Shown here in pieces: positions 1-10,589 of a stretch of 64,000 bases of DNA. Numbering within the stretch: position 1 is the first letter of the stretch; each line of letters starts with the position of its first letter. The DNA is from Endomychus coccineus. Taxonomy: Eukaryota; Arthropoda; Insecta; Coleoptera; Endomychidae. Both the position numbers and the translations under genes were made by a program. The notes beneath the pieces were generated by a model, which worked only from the letters and a program-made list of their open reading frames with translations, ran no database searches and was not told the DNA's origin. Location: contig OY294068.1 of assembly GCA_958510875.1 (NCBI GenBank), positions 22,238,297 to 22,302,296 of the forward strand. Reading direction: 5' to 3'.

Positions 1-1340
1 ACCGGTCCTTGATTTCGTTAGCGCCCTTGGCAATCGCTGCTATCTATTGTTCGAAGGTAACTCCGGGCCTGGCTGCATGGCATCGTATCAAGCGGGCCAA
101 CGTAAACCTAGCACGCTATCGCGTGACATGTGTCTTTTCTCTCTCCGTCTCTCTTTGTTCTTTGCAAAGCGGTGCTCCTGCTCCGCGGCTCAAAGTATTA
201 TTGTCGTTAACAGTGGCGCATCATTTCCTGTTCGGGATTTGCGGTACATTTGCATTTTAAACACTAGACTTGTTTACGTTCTTCTGATTTGCCTCTTCCT
301 AATTTTCCGAAGCTCCCAATCTCGTTCACATATAAAATTGACTTTGATATTAATATCGAAAGCACACAAACTTCTCTGATAGATTTCGCAACGTTCCCGC
401 TCAAACTTATTGATATAAATAATCAAGTTCCGTTCAATTCAAACTACTGTAGTTATACAGGAAAATAGTTTGAGCTTCTCTCTGCAAAATACCATTGCTC
501 ATTGTTTATTGTTCTACTGATACTGAAGATATTAGGATATTCCTACCATCTACAACTTATCTTGAAATAAAGCCTTCTGCGGGCAGCAATACTTGAAAAC
601 CTTTATTTTCGAATAGATTCCGCTTCACAATAGCGTAATCATGCTAGCTACAGACTGTCCCAATAAAATCCCCAGCCCTCGGTTTTCTCCAGAGTAACAA
701 TGACGCAAGTGCAAATGTTGTCTTTTTTTATTTAATAAATACGACAACAGTACAAAAAAGTTATTGTATCCGTTGGAACAAGCCACATAAGTAGCATATT
801 GGAAAATTAAACACTATGATGTTGATATAACTTCTATTTCTAACTTTCGTTACTCGAAACTTTAAACGGTTTTCCAATAGAATTGTAGTATTTTCCTGGA
901 AACAAAAACAGATAGGCCCATCTAAAATGACAATGAATTTTCCATTCAAAAATGCCTATTCATCATTTTATTGCCTAAATAATTAAGACTTTGTAATTGG
1001 AGTTTTTAATTGCGACTTCTGAAGAACTGTGTGATCTTTACTTGTGTCAATTAACGATATGAGAATTCAAATTAGAATATCAGTATCATATTCAGAACAT
1101 GATGATAGTTTATCTCTGCAAAACTAATTTGTGAAATATGCAATGTGAGCTGTCTAGTTTATTGGTTTATGTTCCCGATCACAAACTCAAGTTTAAATCT
1201 ACTGAACTCCTATTTATTTTAGAAACAGAAAGTCGTATAGTATAGCAATTTATGGGATGGTCCAATGCGAAAACCGCTCCCCCAAAACTTGGTTTTCTAT
1301 TCCCTGCCAATAGATACTTTACATCCCAGCAGCTCCTCAT
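1..1340. other. Unassigned AT-rich DNA
   Basis: I see no recognisable gene, repeat or RNA here. The short open frames near the left edge lack any family motif and overlap in different frames, as expected by chance. A stretch near 627-650 faintly resembles part of the fold-back repeat at 10.8 kb, but the match is too short to call. Confidence 0.5.
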
Positions 1341-1740
1341 AATTTACCGATTTGACCTATCCTAGAGTACTGTTCACATATTTGGAGTTCGGCTTCCAAA
1401 CATACGCTGGAGTTCTTGGATTCTATCCAGAAAAGAGCTATTCGTCTGATTGATGATGTCACACTTTCATTGACATCTCTAGAACATCGGAGACTACTCT
1501 CTCTTTTCTATAGATGTTTTCATGCTCGGTGTTCATCAGAAATCTCGTGTATGGTTCTACCACGAGAGATTCCAGATGCAAGCTTGCATCTTCTCCAGCA
1601 AGGCGGATTCCATAATCCCTAATATGATGATGTCAGGTACAAATATTCCTCTGAAGTCTTCCATGTCCATGCTCGGGATCACCACCAACAGCACTCTCTC
1701 ATGGGATGATCATGTGCGGTTCATCATGGTCAATGCATGA
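1341..1740 (+). pseudogene. Non-LTR retrotransposon RT C-terminal fragments, scrambled order
   Basis: Two pieces of the C-terminal part of a jockey/CR1-type non-LTR reverse transcriptase protein are present. The first (about 1356-1622) reads PILEYCSHIWSSASKHTLE, then the stretch DSIQKRAIRLIDD, typical of the region after the RT thumb. An in-frame TGA at 1353-1355 sits where the family has arginine, consistent with a CGA to TGA change. The second piece (about 1640-1740) reads IPLKSSMSMLGITTNSTLSW, which in intact elements lies upstream of the first piece. The order is therefore reversed, by rearrangement or because two truncated copies lie next to each other. No start, catalytic core or tail is present. 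The LINE clade is not certain. Confidence 0.75.
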
Positions 1741-2401
1741 GTAGGTAAGATGAGTTTTACATAAAGCGACAGGTTTTGAAAAAAGGTAAAACAAGAATTG
1801 TTCATGAATCAAATTTGTTTTCAAGAATAATATACGATTCACTTTCAATTTAACTAGCTGCTTGCAATGAAGATGCATAGTTCATTGAATATAATATGGA
1901 TTTGAAACGTTTGGTAGATGAATTCGATCAATCATGGATGAATATCTCTTCATTTTGCCCTTCTCCCAAACTTTTGGCCCAAAGCTGTTTCTTCGATGTT
2001 ATATCGCATAATGTAACTTTGGGCTGCTAGAGAGCATTACTTTATTGCTGTGTGACCTTGTAGATCTGACATGAGACATAATTTCTTCCGTTGATCCCAT
2101 ATTCAATCTTACTCATAACAATTCATTAAGATTGAATCGACGAGCCATGTTATGTAATTCTTTTTTGATACTTGTTAGATATTAACTGATTTTGTGTCGT
2201 TAGTAAAGGTATTTTTATGGAAATTAAGATATTTAAGCTACGAAACGGAATATAATATCAAGCTTAGTCCATTACCTTTGCTATACGCAAATCTTTCGGT
2301 CAAAAACTAGTAGTTCGTTTACAAAGCGTTTGGTCCCCTTTATCTTGGAAGTGAATGAAGTGTTTCCGCGAAACAATCAGAAGTTAGGGAAGCAAGGCAA
2401 T
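1741..2401. other. Unassigned AT-rich DNA
   Basis: No coding or repeat signal was recognised in this stretch, which ends where the LTR-like dispersed repeat starts. Confidence 0.45.
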
Positions 2402-3848
2402 ATGAATTCATTCCCTACATAACATAAAATGATAGAATTTGAATTTACCGAAACACTAAAATTAGAAAAGATTAAAAAGTATATAAAATATGGAATTAAA
2501 AACAGTATTTAAAGTTAAATTATAAGTAGTATAAGATATTAAACATTGTATATTAACATAAACCAAAATGTAATATAGTATATAAGAAGTGTGAAGAAGA
2601 AACAGTGAAAGTGGATAAACGTACAGTGATACGAAAGAGGAAATCATAATTGAAATGATTCAAAGACTATCAGAAGATAGCACAAACTAGTAAAATAAGA
2701 TATAGATTTAAGATAGTATTAAGAAATTTGAGTTCTACAATGTTATATAAATGTTATTTATATTTTAAATTATGTATTAGATTTAAGCAATGACAAATGT
2801 CAAAATTGACATAAGAATTAGAATAACCAAGTTAATAGGAACCTAATCATAGGTTAGCATATATCAAAATATGGGGAAAAATGTTGGCAATATCAATTTA
2901 AATAGCAGAATGCACCATAACTTTAAATAATTTGAAAATCTTCAATATTTCAAAATTTTAAGAATACTCAATTTTCATTGGTCGAGACAAAATTAAATAT
3001 TTCAGATCATAACAATTAGAAAGTTCTGTCAGTTTCAACAATGGGAATAGCATCCTAGATATGGAAAGGAAGTACCTTATTGGTTGAAACTGACATAAGC
3101 TAGCGTCCTTTTGTGGGTCCTATAAAAAGGAAATAGGAAAGGAAGCTAGTCAGAGAAGTTTTATATCTTAAAAGAATAAAACAATTAACAAGTTATTATC
3201 AGCAAGTTCCTGAATTATAAAGAAGTATCAACGTTTACCTGTGTATGTGTTATAGCAGAGCATTGTTTTAAAGTGCATTATCAAATAAATAAGAAGAAAT
3301 ATAAAATCAACAGAACATTGCCAACATTCTTTCTAGTATTATTGGATATATCTAAAAGTAAGTTTATTTATAATATCCTCATTGTATTTTGTCTCTGAAT
3401 GTAATATTGTTATTTGTAAACAAGTATTAATTTTAAGTAGTTTTGAGGTTATAATAGAAACATCGAGAATTTTAAATTACAAAGAACTATTTGACAACAT
3501 AGAAATTTCAGAACATAAATTAAATTGAATAATTTTGAAACCATAAAAACAGATTCATAAACAAATTGAAATATAAACTTTTAACATTCAAACAAAGTAA
3601 TGTGTTTAATTCCATATAATACAAAATAATACTAATAATATATCAAATAGAATAAACTCAATTCAAAAGTTCAAATCATTCAAAACAGAAAATCAAATCA
3701 AATTAAAATTAAAATCAAAATATATAATTAAATTAGAATTCAAATATAATCACTAAGATTAAATAAACTCAATAAGAGTATTATAATAATTGTCTCCACA
3801 AAAAGGGGCAATCAAAACTCAGTAAAGAGTATATTCTTAACAATATAT
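2402..3848 (+). repeat. Dispersed LTR-like repeat, copy 1
   Basis: This stretch is colinear with 44399-46073 in the same orientation; both begin with TGA-TTCATT-like sequence followed by CCTACATAACATAAAATGAT. It is non-coding in all frames. In its middle is a segment with LTR-like ends (2882-3326). The right end carries a short near-duplicate (AAACTCA...AGAG) that is better preserved in copy 2. Relative to copy 2 it lacks about 255 bp after about position 3153. Being repeated on both sides of the LTR-like core, the unit is more than a solo LTR; it may be internal-LTR-internal sequence or a segmental duplicate. Confidence 0.7.
2882..3326 (+). mobile_element. LTR-like segment within dispersed repeat
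   Basis: The segment starts TGTTGGCAAT and ends ATTGCCAACA, a perfect 10-bp terminal inverted repeat of the TG...CA form expected of a retroelement LTR; BEL/Pao LTRs often begin this way, but this is only a resemblance. Directly upstream is a purine run (GGGGAAAAA) like a polypurine tract. Inside are a CCAAT-type motif near 3078, a TATA box (TATAAAAA, 3121-3128) and AATAAA signals near 3174 and 3288. No flanking target duplication is visible and no primer binding site is evident downstream. The same segment recurs at 44878-45589. Confidence 0.5.
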
Positions 3849-4713
3849 ATTGGCCCTACGATCGCATCCAGTTTATGCTCACCAATCAACCATTGAATTC
3901 TATCTGAATTGCGCCGATTTCAGAATAATCAGAATATCCATGATAATGTGGCGTCGCCAAACAACGAAACAACGCAGTGACATTCAGCCACCTCCTTCAG
4001 GGTGAGAAGTTGTACTAAAGATTCCTGTCACTGTGCCGATGCTGGCACCGATATCTTTTACATGATACAACGAGAATTTTAGAAAATGTTCATTAGTTTT
4101 GTTACCGAAATAAATATAGTTGCCAGTCTAGTCTGTTGATCTATCGTCGGATACGAATTTTGTTGCAGAATAAAATTTTATTTCGCAGAAGGCTGTTCTG
4201 GCCGAATGTACACACGCACAAGGCACGGAAGCGTGATGTGAGCATCCGAGCGGCTGGTAGGCACGAAGACGCGACATAGCATGATATGAAGCGAGAGAGA
4301 GATAAGGTGACCCTCGTTCCCTTTATATGACACAAGACCCAAGGCAGTGACAACTCGTCTCATCGGCCTAATGGGAAATCTTACGAGTGAATAATTTCGG
4401 ACAAATATGTCGTTAGTTGTAGCGATATATAGTCATCATAACTGGAGAGATTCTGGTGCGTGCTATCCCGAACATTCAACGTTGTTTGACAGGTTATTTT
4501 GGTAGGAATCAATAAAACTACAATCCGAGCTTGAATGCCTCAGGAGGGTGGGATAATGTAATATGTGAACTGATTTTCATTGATAGCATTTGAGACTAGC
4601 TATTAAAGATCACTAATAGTCCAGTCAATAAGCTGGGGAACTTTCTAAAAAAAAGCAAGAGGTCGTATCAAAAAAATTCTTTTTGCATAATGTTCTGTGG
4701 CCGATTTCAATCA
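3849..4713. other. Unassigned DNA
   Basis: No recognised gene or repeat. Overlapping minus-strand open frames around 4141-4363 have no family motif. Confidence 0.45.
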
Positions 4714-5774
4714 CCCTAAACCACGGTCGTACATACAGGTCTGGAAACTCTATGGTTGACTTGAGTCGCTTACGCGTCGTGAAACTCGTAGTCCCTCGCT
4801 CAGCCACTAGCTGGCGCTTGGATCAAGAGGGGGTAAAACGATTTCTTTCCGGAATCGCAAGCAGTGTTACTAATGCCCATTTGTACCGTTTAAGCATAGC
4901 TTAAAATTGTTGAAATGTTAACTTTGAACCTTTTAAAAGGTCGTGATAGCCCCAAACTGGGTCGAAAACTGTTTTGAATTGGTTAATTTTCGATAAATCG
5001 AATGACGTTCACGTGAGGAGCGCGTAGCTCGCGAGTTAGAAAAGTGCAAATTTACGGTACATAGAACGTCTTAACGAGGACTTTTCGCATGCGGTTTTCG
5101 CTCCATGTCGTTTATGAACGGGCCAACTAAATAGCATAGTCTCGGGCCCAAAATGTCGATTAAATAGGAAAATTCAATTAAAATAGTTTGAGGTATTCTC
5201 AGCTGTCAGCTACTAGCGTCTGACGTGCGATGTACCGAAGGGAATTTTCTAGCTACTAAAATATACTCAAAGCGGGTAAAAGCTAGCGGCCTATAGCCGA
5301 AAACACTTTATTACAACTGGCTCCGGCCGCACGGGGCATAAAACGGCCCCGAATTAACAAGATCGAGGTAAAATGTATAAACTCTAACTGACGCGTAGCG
5401 AGCTCCTCGAGGCATATGTCAAAATGATTACGTTCGTAGCTAATTACATAGGACGTCTTTCGTTCATGCAATTGTGTTTTTATACAATTCGAACCTTCTA
5501 ATTTCGATAGGCCACGTGAAAATCCCGGAGCCGGAAGCGCTATCGAGATCTGAACGTTAAAACTTTCGTATAAAATTGTGTTTACGAGTCAACTGACACT
5601 TGTCACAGAATACTCTTCATAGAGATCAAGATGATACTCTTACGTGACGCCTTTTATGATTCCCCTACGTGGCGTCTTTTGGTACTACGCGAAAGTCGAC
5701 GCGTAGCGGACTCACTGCTCACATAGGAAACAACCTACAGTTTCCAGACCTGTTTATACGACCGTGCCCTAAAC
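4714..5774. mobile_element. Non-autonomous DNA transposon with 8-bp TSD (hAT- or P-type)
   Basis: The element spans 4722-5766 (1045 bp). Both ends start CACGGTCGTA when read inward, and the inverted repeats remain similar for about 70 bp, sharing ACAGGTCTGGAAACT and TACGCGTCG. It is flanked by a perfect 8-bp duplication CCCTAAAC at 4714-4721 and 5767-5774. Eight-bp duplications are characteristic of the hAT and P superfamilies; the CA...TG ends fit either. No transposase is encoded. An internal block (about 5170-5580) recurs at 35393-35805 without the terminal repeats. Confidence 0.85.
5170..5580. repeat. Internal module shared with 35393-35805
   Basis: A block of about 410 bp recurs at 35393-35805 in the same orientation, with landmarks AAGCGGGTAAAAGCTAGCGG, CACTTTATTACAACTGG and GATAGGCCACGTGAAAATCC. 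Similarity begins near AATTAAAA and ends near GTATAAAATTG in both. Here it lies inside the 8-bp-TSD transposon; at 35 kb it lies inside a PLE remnant. It may be a nested older element or a truncated copy of the transposon. Confidence 0.75.
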
Positions 5775-6490
5775 GCTAAATTAACCCTATTTTCACCCTC
5801 TTCTTTGAGATAACTTTGAATTTACAAAAAAAAATGTTTTTTTGGGTCGCTGAACATGAATGCGAGGTCATTTTCCAGGAAAACTCATTCACTGTGCTGA
5901 AAATCAGGGAAATTCCGTCATTTTCATACAAAATTGCTCATTTTTCACGCGATTATCGTTTTATACATAAAATATGTTGGCAGTCTAGTATTTCGATTCA
6001 AAGTAGACCAAAACTAAGAAAATTTGCGGAAAAAATGTGGAAAACCTGAAAAGAAAATCTTTCCACGTCATTGAAATTATCTTGTGTTAAATCGCTATAG
6101 GGATTTTCGTGGTCGCTGATTACGAATTTGATAATTAAAAAATTGAAAAATATCGTTTCCCGGAAAAAAGAAGAATTTTTTGTTATAAAATCTTTTTTTT
6201 CAATGTAATTTTCTGAGTATCGTTTTGATTAGTATTTGTGTTTTCGATGTGCATGTTAAATTACAAAATTAAAAGTAGTGTCAAAAAAAACAATTGTTTG
6301 AAAACTCCGGAAAATGGAATAAAATTACAAATTTCAATATTGTAGCTTTAAATAAACAGTTAGAAACTTGTATAAATTAAAACAAAGTGTTTTTTTAATG
6401 TTCCTTCATTTTCCACATAATCCTAATGTTATTTTCAAACGTTTTTGATGTCAAATTCGAAATTATTTACCACAAAAACTCCTTTACTGA
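5775..6490. other. Unassigned AT-rich DNA
   Basis: No gene was recognised. Two short stretches near 5830 and 6108 contain GGTCGCTGA followed by a short AT-rich context. The same motif is in the inverted repeat at 62.3-62.7 kb and may mark an old dispersed repeat. Confidence 0.4.
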
Positions 6491-6837
6491 CTTATCAGAC
6501 GATAATTTCAATGACGTGGAAAATTAATTTAATTTTTGACTTTAAATTATCTATTACTTTAACTGACTCACATAAATTTACCTCTTGTTTTTCTAATAAA
6601 GTAATTGTGCTAACTATTAATTTATAATTGCCATTGATATGTTGCTGTTTCAATTTCAGATTTTTAAATATTTTTCTTGCTTTCCGAATTGCTTCGGAAA
6701 TATCATCATCAAACTCTGACATCACTAATTCTATTTCATTGCAGTGTTCAAAGTAAAAGAAAACTGCTTCGAGCCACGTTCCCCACCTTGTAATTACTGG
6801 TTTAGGTGGTAAAGGGACACCGAGAAGTCTTTCTTTA

Positions 6838-8050
6838 TACTGGGTTTCCCATAATAGACTACCCATTTTATATTATTAATAAATTCCCTACGAGATAACT
6901 CAATAGGTTGTTCTCTGTGGGATTATCTTCTGTAGTCTTTGGGATTCAAGTAAATTATTAAACAACTAGGCGCCTGTCACAAATAAATTTTAAATTAATA
7001 ATTTCGTGGAACGCCATTTTTCTACGAGAAGTTTGTTAGTTTTCATCAATAATATTTAATTTTTTTGCTTTGAGACATTATTTCAACATCCTTTTGAACT
7101 TTCATGGATTACTCAGTCCAACAAAGTGTGTTTTGTGTAGAACCTTACATAAGAAGAAATTCGATAGAAGAAGTTAGGCGTGCATTCCGGCGTCAGTTTA
7201 ATAACAACAATAGGGGTCACGTAAAACTGTTAAGTTATGGGTTCGTCATTGGCGTGAAAAAGGTTCTGTACAAAATTTGAAGAAGCCAGGACGTCGAAGG
7301 ACAGTTCGTACACCAGAAAATATTGAACGAGTTAGAATTGCGTTCACGAGAAGTCCTAAAAGATCTGCTAATCGACAACACTTATCCTAGGAATATCGAA
7401 GAGAAGCTTAGATCGAATTCTTCAAAGGGATTTAAAATTTCATCCCTATAAATACCAAATGGCACAGCACCTTAGCAATCAAGATAAAGAAGCAAGGTTG
7501 GCATTTTGTCAAGAATTTTTGGATTTACATCAAGGCGCAATTCACAGTCTCCTAATGACCGACGAAGCTATTTTTTATTTGAACGGCATGGTCAATAAAC
7601 AGAATTTTAGATACTGGTCAAATGAAAATCCTCGTGAAATTTTTACACAGAACCTCCATAATCCAAAAGTTGTTGTATGGTGTGGAGTAGGACCTTTTAG
7701 TATTATTGGCCCTTATTTTTTGAGGATAAAAATAACCGAGCTGTAACAGTAAAATCCGAGCGCTACGAGTCAAAATTCGTGAAGAAGTTGAAGGAATAGA
7801 CGAACGTTTCCTACGCCGTGTAATGAACCACTTTTTATCTAATATTGAAAAATGTGTTGTGTTGAAGTTGGTGGAGGTCATTTAGAAGACGTGATTTTTA
7901 GAAGTTAGAATTAAATTAGCCAAATATTTATAAGTTATCATAAATCCCGAAGAGTTAGCTGTAATTTAGTAAAATAAAAAGTTTGTTTTGTTAATTAAAA
8001 AATTTTAGTTCAAATATTAAAATGGGTAGTCTATTATGGGGAACCCAGTA
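6838..8050 (+). mobile_element. Tc1/mariner-superfamily element, internally deleted (copy 1)
   Basis: The element occupies 6840-8048 (1209 bp). Its ends are near-perfect inverted repeats starting CTGGGTTTCCCATAATAGAC on the left; the right end read inward is CTGGGTTCCCCATAATAGAC. TA dinucleotides at 6838-6839 and 8049-8050 flank it. The remnant transposase (about 7103-7900) shows an HTH region, then MTDEAIFYLNG, VNKQNFRYW, HNPKVVVWCGV and GPYFF. The frame then jumps from VKSERY to a C-terminal tail resembling RVMNHFLSNIEKCVEVGG. The segment normally holding the second Asp block and last acidic residue is gone, so the copy cannot encode an active enzyme. A more deleted sister lies at 41729-42438. 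Confidence 0.9.
7103..7905 (+). pseudogene. Tc1/mariner-like (DDE_3) transposase, degenerate
   Basis: This is the coding remnant inside the 6840-8048 element. An N-terminal region with EVRRAFRRQF and a GRRRTVRTPENIERVR linker corresponds to paired-type HTH DNA-binding modules. The best open stretch, 7459-7746, carries TDEAIF, containing the first catalytic Asp, and the KVVVWCGV strand. Relative to the sister copy it has lost about 11 bp near 7217, causing a frameshift, and it lacks the middle of the catalytic domain. Confidence 0.8.
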
Positions 8051-9000
8051 TATCTGCACCATCAACGGAGCATTTAAGAAAACTTTTTTCATAAAATTTA
8101 TAAACTCATTCACCAACGGAAACAGATTTCTTATTTCTTCTGCAATTTGATTTACCCCGTGGGCGACACAAGTGCAACGATTTAAGTTGGAATAAAAAAT
8201 CTTTAAATTAACAGCAGCTTTTATCATATATGCCGCAGCATATGAAAACATTAGAACTATTTTATTAACTGGTACAGCATTGGGTAAGAAGAGGTTTGTT
8301 AAACTATGTTGTATAAATTTACTTATATAGTTAAATTCTTTGTTTTTTCTAATTCTTTAACGGCAACTAAATAAGGTTTGCTTGGAAAGTTTTCGTTCAA
8401 AATTCCAATCATAAAATTAGCTATATAATATATCTGTCGTTTCATCCGCGATAATATACAAGAAATTGCTCTCTAACTCCGTTTAATTTTTAAAATACGT
8501 TCCACATAGTATTAGTCCATAGTTTGTTTTCTCAATGTACTTTCCTCCGGTAAATATGTATCAAAATGTTTTTTAAAAAATAACTTAGAACTAGGATGAT
8601 TAGCTTTATACAGAGGAATGTTGAATGCAATCATCATCTGGCATAAATCAAATGTAAATGTGTCCTCCTTTCTTTTTAAACTGCTTAAACTATCCCGCGG
8701 AGATGTTTGGACTAACTTAGAGGAATTTAATTTTTCTGAATTCTGTTTATGAAGTGGAGTTCCTCAATGCTGGTCAATAAAGTACTTTTTAATACTTGAA
8801 ATCTGAGAATTTAAAAAAATAACAATAATTAGAGTTTTAATACCACTCTGGAATTTAGTTATGGGTTGTGTGAGAGAGAGAGAAAAAATAAAACTTACCG
8901 ATTTTCCGCACGGTTTACAAAACCGTGCACTTAACTTATAAGTCATCTTTCTAAACAAATTCACGAATCGTCTGAAACTTTTTAAAATTGTGTTCTTTAC

Positions 9001-9069
9001 TTTCCTGCATTCGCAACAAAACTAAACTCTTATACAGTAATCATTTGTAAAACTGATAATTGTTTATCA
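9001..9069. other. Short unassigned spacer
   Basis: Nothing was recognised between the hAT relic and the next MITE. Confidence 0.4.
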
Positions 9070-9800
9070 CAGGGCCGGATTTAGAGGTCTGGCGGGAAGG
9101 CCCCCTGGCCCCAAATTATTTTCCAAATAAAATGAACAATTTTTTCAGTCGAGTTTTTCAATAAATAATTTATTGTGAAACCAAGTAAATTCTTTTAGTA
9201 TTTAACAAACATATAAATATGAATAAATTGCAAGTGCTCATCAGGGCCATTTGAGATTTTGATATTTTATTGATTGCCTGATTGGAGTGAACAAATACAG
9301 ATTCATGATTTCTGTTAATATTTAAGAACAATATAATCATGTTTGTACGAAGGTAAAGGTAAAGGTAAAGGTAAAACAGCGAAAAAAAAATCAAAGGAAA
9401 AGTTGTTTACTAGTGTTTACTAGTCGGAATTTAAAAGTTATTTTGTCTGAAGTCTATTGTAGGGGCCCCCGGTTGCCCCCGGTTGCCCTCCCCTAAATGC
9501 GGCGTTGGTTTTTTATAAAAGGGCAAAAGCTTAGGTATTTCCCAATAGTTATGCCTCAAGCCTCGATCAGGTAAATTTTACTAAGAAACTATTAATAAAC
9601 AAACCATTGATATTCTATTATTGATCCAAAATTTTATAACAGAAAGGTTTAGTAATAGAAATATGAATAATATCATGGGTTGGTAGCATTAAATTTGAAA
9701 CAAAAGGCACCAAAAGGCGGAATGTACGAAAAATGCCAAAATGTGTAAAAAACACCTAGAATAGGCAAAAGTGGCAAAAAAGGCCTATAATCCGGGCTTC
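9070..9800. mobile_element. hAT-type MITE, decayed ends
   Basis: The left end reads CAGGGCCGGATTTAGAGG, a start typical of hAT elements. The right end near 9780-9800 is an imperfect inverted match (AGGCCTATAATCCGGGC). Inside are a short (GTAAAG)n run near 9350-9376 and a C-rich double repeat GGTTGCCCCC near 9470-9490. No transposase is encoded. A target duplication is not convincing, so the right boundary is uncertain by several bases. Confidence 0.6.
9350..9376. repeat. (AAAGGT)n microsatellite
   Basis: Four to five tandem hexamer units; this creates the LYLYLYL-type open frame on the minus strand. Confidence 0.8.
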
Positions 9801-10160
9801 AGTTATTTCTCCCTTAAAGTGAATAAATAGCTTTTATCAAGTTCAATTCATATTTACACAGTTGTTTTCGTTGCTTGATTGAATCACTTCAAACTTTGTC
9901 GAAAAAGATAAAGGAATTTGTGTTCTTATTGCAATTTAATTATGATGAGAGCCAGTTTAAATCGTACTTTCCGGCATGTATAGCGTTAGTGTAAATCGAA
10001 CCATTGCGATTGTAAAAGCAAGCAGTACATTTTCCAAGGCATGTGTAAATCCAGAGGTAAGGCGTACGGAAAATAAAGTCGCAGGTCACAATGCATTATA
10101 CGTTACAGAGTATGGGGGTAGATTGCGGCTCTTCGGACTGGGTAATCTAGTCAAATGTAT

Positions 10161-10343
10161 TCACTTGGGATTCGCAATGTCGAATTCGAAGTCGGCGAGA
10201 TTGGGTATCTGATATTCTAGATCCACGGGCTCCAGACTTTCTCTTTCCGCAGCTGACACGCTCGCCGCCACAACCAGCCAGGAACTATTTTCGAATGCAA
10301 ATTTGAAATTGATGTGCGTTTTCCTTCCCTTGCGATGCTTCAT
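10161..10343 (-). CDS. Unrecognised short ORF, possible exon
   Basis: A 60-codon minus-strand frame begins with ATG and MKHRKGRKTHINFKF and ends with LADFEFDIANPK. I recognise no family. It is somewhat more GC-rich than its surroundings and has an ordinary amino-acid mix without low-complexity runs, so it could be an exon or the start of a host protein. An overlapping plus-strand frame (9976-10212) is equally anonymous. It could be chance. Confidence 0.15.
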   Translation of the reverse strand: MKHRKGRKTHINFKFAFENSSWLVVAASVSAAERESLEPVDLEYQIPNLADFEFDIANPK

Positions 10344-10589
10344 CCGCGTAATTTGTAAAACTTAATAGAAATAAGATAACTGTCGCCAATATGTAAGTTA
10401 TATCCGCATACTTTCTTTCTTACATGATATTCTCGAAGCGATTTATTGAACGAAGTGATTTCAAATTCAATAACACGAATTTGAGGACTTACATCGATGT
10501 GGAAGCTGTTGTTTTTTCACACACTTTATTCAATGTTACAATAACTATAGTTTAGATTATTGTGACAATATTTTATTATTATTCTTACA

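Larger units (their letters stand above)
6495..9000 (-). pseudogene. hAT-family transposase relic, split by a mariner insertion
   Basis: Minus-strand fragments read in hAT order. Upstream is RFCKPCGKSV (about 8900-8960), a C2-type zinc-finger start followed by a GTAAGT donor. A likely 96-bp intron lies at 8803-8898 with an AG acceptor. Then come LCQMMIAFNIPLYKANHPSS (about 8565-8640), a DETTD motif (about 8440-8460), ENFPSKPYLVAVKELEKTK, RCTCVAHGVNQIAEEIRNLF (about 8100-8180) and PPKPVITRWGTWLEAVF (about 6750-6810). DETTD contains the first catalytic Asp of hAT transposases and TRWGTWL is a typical downstream block. Several stops and frameshifts interrupt the frame, and the C-terminal dimerisation region is missing. 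Removing the insert at 6840-8048 with one TA copy rejoins the frame through VQIYKER. Confidence 0.85.

Noticed and set aside
9..379. Two overlapping plus-strand ORFs at the left edge
   Set aside because: They overlap in different frames and show no family motif or codon signature.
2882..3326. Simple solo LTR
   Set aside because: Flanking sequence on both sides is shared with the second locus and no target duplication is present.
7618..7881. 87-codon minus-strand ORF in the mariner
   Set aside because: Antisense to the transposase remnant, no motif.
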